The position numbers and the translations under genes are program-made. The notes beneath the pieces were generated by a model. It was not told the DNA's origin, did no database searches, and worked only from the letters and a program-made list of their open reading frames with translations. From assembly GCA_050288085.1 (NCBI GenBank), contig JBNKDD010000228.1, forward strand, positions 1 to 9,186: a stretch of 9,186 nt of DNA, read 5' to 3'. Below are positions 6,347 through 9,186 of the stretch, piece after piece (position 1 is the first letter of the stretch; each line of letters begins with the position of its first letter). Source of the DNA: JBNKDD01 sp050288085 (lineage in GTDB: Bacteria > Chloroflexota > Anaerolineae > Aggregatilineales > UBA3940).

Positions 6347-6677
6347 AATAGATCATCTACCTTTCCAAAGCGTTGTGGTAAACGACAGATTCAACTGTAT
6401 CCACAAAATTAACTATTTAATTGAACGGGTTATAACAGGAAATAACGTGTACCCTGTTGGGTCACGTTGAACAGATGAGGGCCGGGATGTAGGCTCCGGC
6501 TAGGCCACTTGGGCCAGTTGTGTGGTGAGAGTTGTCATACGGGCCAGATGATACGCAGTTTTAAGGGAGTTGTCAATTAGAGATCAGGCATCCAGCATAG
6601 ATAAGTAGAGGGCGGTCGGATGATCGCCCTCTGCTAAAGCAAGTCATGTCATCTTATTCGGTCGGAATGTCAAATGT
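6347..6677. other. Non-coding region with several hairpins
   Basis: These 331 bases lie upstream of the acetyltransferase gene and downstream of the LppX-like gene, both on the minus strand. I find no convincing gene. A hairpin at 6444-6468 has a 10-pair stem (AACGTG/CACGTT plus ACCC/GGGT), one unpaired T and a TGTT loop. GCCGG/CCGGC (6481-6485, 6496-6500) forms another small stem, and a long stem lies at 6604-6635. The acetyltransferase promoter should lie in the AT-rich part at about 6380-6435, but I cannot place its boxes. A 27-codon minus-strand frame (6500-6583) reads like a protein tail but has no identifiable family. Confidence 0.5.
6604..6635 (-). terminator. Long hairpin downstream of the LppX-like gene
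   Basis: AGAGGGCG (6607-6614) pairs with CGCCCTCT (6625-6632). Three inner and three outer pairs, including wobbles, give a stem of about 14 pairs with a GGAT loop. It starts 42 bases after the minus-strand stop, the right place for a transcription terminator, but what follows on that strand is TACTTATC rather than a clean T run. It could also be an RNA-stabilising 3' structure. Confidence 0.55.
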
Positions 6678-7586
6678 CTAGCAATCGGCAGGTGGCGTTA
6701 TGTTGACCGGTTGATTAACGTTCATCAATTCCCAGGACATATCGAACTGCCCGGCACCGAGTTCGTTATCCTGACCAACACCCTCCATGATCATCCGCGT
6801 CATGTAGCCACCGTCGTTGGCTATCCACACGTCGATTACCCCGCTTTCTACCGAGTTGATATTGATATTCTCAGCCCGATAATGAGTCGACGAAACACCG
6901 TTTATATCCTCGTCGTCGGAGATCAACATAAATTCTGGCTGGGAATCGAATTTGGAGAACGCATCCGGATCGAGATCGTAATAACTGTAGCTATTAGCTT
7001 CTAATTCAGCCTGATCGCCCGGCACCGCAAAGCAGTTACGCCCCCCCATTTCGGGCGAGTCCGTCTCGGTATAGCTTATGCCATCCAGAAAGACAAACCA
7101 CGAAGAAAAATTGTTGACCCGCCCGGACTCATCGTCCAACCCTTCGGTCTTAACATCCGTCCGTATACTGTTGGCAAAGGGCTCGGCCTGGTGAATAACG
7201 TGTACCTCCATATGTGTGTGTACAGGCTGCCCATCGGTACCCGTTACTTCGAAATCAACGATCTGAAGATATTCGTAGCTGGATAGGCTCTCAAGGCCGG
7301 TCTCACCCAGCACAAAATCGCTGGGAACGCCTTCCTGATTGTTAGCGGGCGGCTCTTCTTGCTCTGGGGCCTCTTCGACCTCCGCCTCACCCTGCTCCTC
7401 TACTGGCTCCTCGGTCTCGATCTCCATCGCCTCGACCGTCTCACTGGCTTCCTGAAGCGCTTCATCGACGGCCTCTTCCGCGGCCTGCTCGGCAGCGCTG
7501 GTTATATTACTCAATGGGCCGCAAGTACAGGCCACAGCAGCCAAAACAAGTACAACCAACATCACATAAGGTTTACGTGTATTCAA
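6678..7586 (-). CDS. LppX/LprG-like (LolA-fold) lipoprotein with acidic linker
   Basis: TTG7586 is the preferred start because GGGAGAAGG (7598-7590) lies directly upstream at good spacing. A longer frame from TTG7640 would overlap the promoter region. The 302-residue product has a signal peptide, MNTRKPYVMLVVLVLAAVAC, with the lipidated Cys at 20. A Glu/Ala-rich linker follows (about 30-80, no Lys or Arg) and then a globular domain (about 85-302). The domain has alternating strands and a late IDVWIANDGGYMTRMIME segment typical of LppX/LprG-type domains that bind lipids in mycobacteria. Two Cys, C205 and the terminal C302, might form a disulfide. In known relatives the fold shuttles lipids; that function is only inferred here. 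The divergent neighbour encodes a DUF2723 membrane protein, but no functional link is shown. Confidence 0.75.
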   Translation of the reverse strand: MNTRKPYVMLVVLVLAAVACTCGPLSNITSAAEQAAEEAVDEALQEASETVEAMEIETEEPVEEQGEAEVEEAPEQEEPPANNQEGVPSDFVLGETGLESLSSYEYLQIVDFEVTGTDGQPVHTHMEVHVIHQAEPFANSIRTDVKTEGLDDESGRVNNFSSWFVFLDGISYTETDSPEMGGRNCFAVPGDQAELEANSYSYYDLDPDAFSKFDSQPEFMLISDDEDINGVSSTHYRAENININSVESGVIDVWIANDGGYMTRMIMEGVGQDNELGAGQFDMSWELMNVNQPVNITPPADC

Positions 7587-7589
7587 TTT

Positions 7590-7598
7590 CCTTCTCCC
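7590..7598 (-). promoter_or_regulatory. Ribosome binding site deciding the TTG start of the LppX-like gene
   Basis: On the minus strand GGGAGAAGG ends three bases before TTG7586, and its GGAG core is seven bases away. None of the upstream alternatives (TTG7640, ATG7625) has such a site, so TTG7586 is preferred. Confidence 0.7.
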
Positions 7599-7623
7599 TT
7601 TTTCTAATTCTAATGAGTGTATC

Positions 7624-7629
7624 ATTGTA
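7624..7629 (-). promoter_or_regulatory. Candidate -10 box for the LppX-like gene
   Basis: TACAAT on the minus strand (within TTATACAATG) lies about 38 bases before the TTG start and would give a leader of about 30 bases with the ribosome binding site in it. No good -35 is found at normal distance. TTGACC at 7640-7635 is only five bases from it, so this assignment is tentative. Confidence 0.4.
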
Positions 7630-7664
7630 TAATCGGTCAATTTCTAGCGCTATAGTTCCCCCGC

Positions 7665-7693
7665 CTGACCAATTACGCACTCTCGGATATAAT
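7665..7693 (+). promoter_or_regulatory. Sigma-70 type promoter of the DUF2723 gene
   Basis: CTGACC (7665-7670) and a perfect TATAAT (7688-7693) are separated by exactly 17 bases. Transcription should begin near 7700, only about 12 bases before ATG7712. The 8-base palindrome TAGCGCTA (7645-7652) lies between this promoter and the opposing minus-strand candidate and might be an operator. Confidence 0.6.
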
Positions 7694-7711
7694 GGTCAAC
7701 AGCATAAACCC

Positions 7712-9186
7712 ATGAAAGTATTTAAGAACTGCCTGTCATCAGATCGCTTTAGAATCACCACCCTGACTTTATTTGTCAGCCGCCTGCTGGCCGAGCTTGG
7801 CGTAGAGATTGGCTGGCCGCTGTGGTCGATCCTCGGTGCGGTGGTGGGATTGATGGCCGGGTATGGGATTGGCCTGCTGTTGATCCGCCGAACCCATCAC
7901 GATCAGACCTGGCCGATCTTCATCCTATGGGCCTACATTCTATATCCGGCCTATAACCTGAACGCCGCTCTGCTGGTCGGATTGGCTGCTAGTTTCGCCT
8001 GGCTGATCGTCCACTTCCCCCGTCCAAAGCCTCAACTGCTGGACGGTGCGGTATTCGCCATCGCCCTAACAGTTTACTGGCTGACGCTTGCCAGAGGATT
8101 GCTGCCCGCCGATGCCGGGGAATTCCAACTAGTAGCCGCCCGGTTGGGAGTGGCCCATCCACCCGGCTACCCACTCTATACCATGCTAGGGAAGTTATTC
8201 ACCCTGCTGATACCTCACAATCCGCTGCGCGGCCTGAACCTATTCTCAGCTATCACTGCCGCCCTGACCGTAACAATCACCGGGCGAGCAGCTCGCAAAT
8301 TGAGCGGAAGTAGTTGGAGCGGGCTGGCAGCATCACTGGTATTGGCTTTTGCGGCGAGTTTCTGGTCAACGGCAGCGCAGGCCAGCATCCGACCTTTGAC
8401 GGCCTTCTTCACAGCGCTGTGCGTGGAGCGGTTGGTTACCTATAAGGATAGCACCACCCAATCCAACCAAACCTTAGCCGGTTTTGGATTGGCCTTTGCG
8501 CTGGGCCTGACCCATCACCCATCCCTGGCGTTTCCGGGGATATTCTTCGCCATTTACCTGCTGCTGATCGACTTCAATCTGATCCGGCAGCCACGCCGCT
8601 GGCCGGTGCTGATCGGTGCATTTGCGCTTGGTTTTCTGCCCTGGCTGTATTTCCCCATCCGCGGGTCGATGGGTGCAATCCTGGCCCCGGATGGACTCGC
8701 TACCTGGCAGGGCTTCTGGAATCACGTATTGGCGAGAGGTTTTTCCGGCGACCTGTTCGTCTTTAATACTCCCGCCGAACTGTGGGACCGGCTCTTGATC
8801 TGGCTGAACATCCTGAGCCTACAATGGAACCCGGTGATCCTGATCGCGGCGGCGGTGGGGGCGGTGATTTTAGCATGGTGTGATTGGAAAGCCTTTGTGC
8901 TGCTGGGTGGTGGATTCCTGCTGCACAGCCTGATCACGATGACCTACCGCGCTCCCCAGACGGTCGAATACCTGATCCCGGCTTATGTGCTGCTGGCGAT
9001 CATGTTGGGGGCGGGATTGTCCTGGATAGGAGCGGGGCAATCCAGAGATTTGTTCCAGTCATCCTGGGCGAGATCTATCTTGCCCCTACTGGCGATTATG
9101 GTTGTCGCCATCACGCTGACCGCATCTCTGGCCCAATTCGCCCAACAGTGGCCGAGTTTCGCCGTATTAGCACAAGACGATTCAAC
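7712..9186 (+). CDS. DUF2723 family GT-C type membrane protein, 3'-truncated by window edge
   Basis: The frame from ATG7712 stays open to the right edge (491 codons visible). The product is strongly hydrophobic with about ten or more membrane segments. The family signature is clear: LPADAGEFQLVAARLGVAHP (131-150), followed by HPPGYPLYTMLGK. D134 and E137 are the likely acidic pair of the first outer loop seen in GT-C glycosyltransferases such as protein O-mannosyltransferases. GLTHHP (265-270) and a PIRG segment also fit. About 110 N-terminal residues with two or three extra membrane helices precede the core. The second conserved loop, usually A-E-V-Y-x-L, reads AQASIRPL (222-229), so the Glu is missing. 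Relatives are predicted to transfer sugars from polyprenyl-phosphate donors; substrate and activity are unknown. No Shine-Dalgarno precedes the start, which fits a very short leader. Confidence 0.88.
   Translation, partial: MKVFKNCLSSDRFRITTLTLFVSRLLAELGVEIGWPLWSILGAVVGLMAGYGIGLLLIRRTHHDQTWPIFILWAYILYPAYNLNAALLVGLAASFAWLIVHFPRPKPQLLDGAVFAIALTVYWLTLARGLLPADAGEFQLVAARLGVAHPPGYPLYTMLGKLFTLLIPHNPLRGLNLFSAITAALTVTITGRAARKLSGSSWSGLAASLVLAFAASFWSTAAQASIRPLTAFFTALCVERLVTYKDSTTQSNQTLAGFGLAFALGLTHHPSLAFPGIFFAIYLLLIDFNLIRQPRRWPVLIGAFALGFLPWLYFPIRGSMGAILAPDGLATWQGFWNHVLARGFSGDLFVFNTPAELWDRLLIWLNILSLQWNPVILIAAAVGAVILAWCDWKAFVLLGGGFLLHSLITMTYRAPQTVEYLIPAYVLLAIMLGAGLSWIGAGQSRDLFQSSWARSILPLLAIMVVAITLTASLAQFAQQWPSFAVLAQDDS

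Noticed and set aside
6500..6583. 27-codon minus-strand frame ending ARMTTLTTQLAQVA, resembling a protein C-terminus
   Set aside because: Too short and with no recognised family; it could be a transposase tail, but I cannot support this from sequence alone.
7359..7607. Plus-strand Leu-rich open frame opposite the acidic linker
   Set aside because: The Leu/Arg-rich composition is the complement of the Glu/Ala codons of the linker; it is not an independent gene.
1..9186. CRISPR array, tRNA, rRNA or defence-gene cluster
   Set aside because: No regularly spaced repeats, no tRNA cloverleaf or rRNA core sequence and no defence-type gene cluster were seen on either strand.

Overview
The window looks like a bacterial chromosome segment, most plausibly Chloroflexota (Anaerolineae or a related class). 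The grounds are a DUF2723 GT-C membrane protein, a GNAT acetyltransferase with an SCP2-like tail, an LppX/LprG-type lipoprotein with an acidic linker, and a lipid-anchored propeller with DG-x-W repeats. This placement is inferred from family knowledge; no rRNA or marker gene is present. The first gene and the propeller lipoprotein gene read visibly AT-richer than the esterase, acetyltransferase and DUF2723 genes, which fits an accessory patch around the transposon-related DNA.

Layout. (1) Positions 2-715, plus strand: the 3' part of a C39/papain-fold peptidase-like gene that continues off the left edge; the usual catalytic Cys motif is not visible. (2) About 716-2250: mobile-element debris and one intact element. 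A minus-strand fragment with a transposase-type helix-turn-helix (784-930) is followed by a short sequence at 962-1001 that closely resembles the right end of the element next to it. Then comes an IS200/IS605-family (IS1341-like) element carrying tnpB but no tnpA (CDS 1070-2212). Its right-end hairpin at 2187-2207 should form the 3' part of an omega RNA, and a second GC-rich hairpin lies just outside at 2226-2251. (3) 2269-3543: a lipoprotein with seven propeller-type motifs and a four-Cys insert. (4) 3723-5015, plus strand: an HSL-type alpha/beta hydrolase with a hydrophobic N-terminal region, converging on (5) 5081-6346, minus strand: an Eis-like GNAT acetyltransferase. A perfect 22-base palindrome at 5031-5052 separates them and is probably a terminator. 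(6) 6347-6677: no gene, but several stable hairpins. (7) 6678-7586, minus strand: an LppX/LprG-like lipoprotein, divergent from (8) 7712-9186, plus strand: a DUF2723 family membrane protein that runs off the right edge. The 125-base region between them carries a near-consensus sigma-70 type promoter only about a dozen bases upstream of the DUF2723 start.

The genes do not form one pathway. Most are single-gene units for cell-envelope or secreted functions (two lipoproteins, a membrane-associated esterase, a GT-C membrane protein). The tnpB element is the only recognisable RNA-guided system. I do not see a defence island, CRISPR array, tRNA or rRNA. The most interesting points are the intact TnpB with its predicted omega RNA and guide, the right-end-like relic directly upstream of it, and the mutually exclusive hairpins at 6434-6474.
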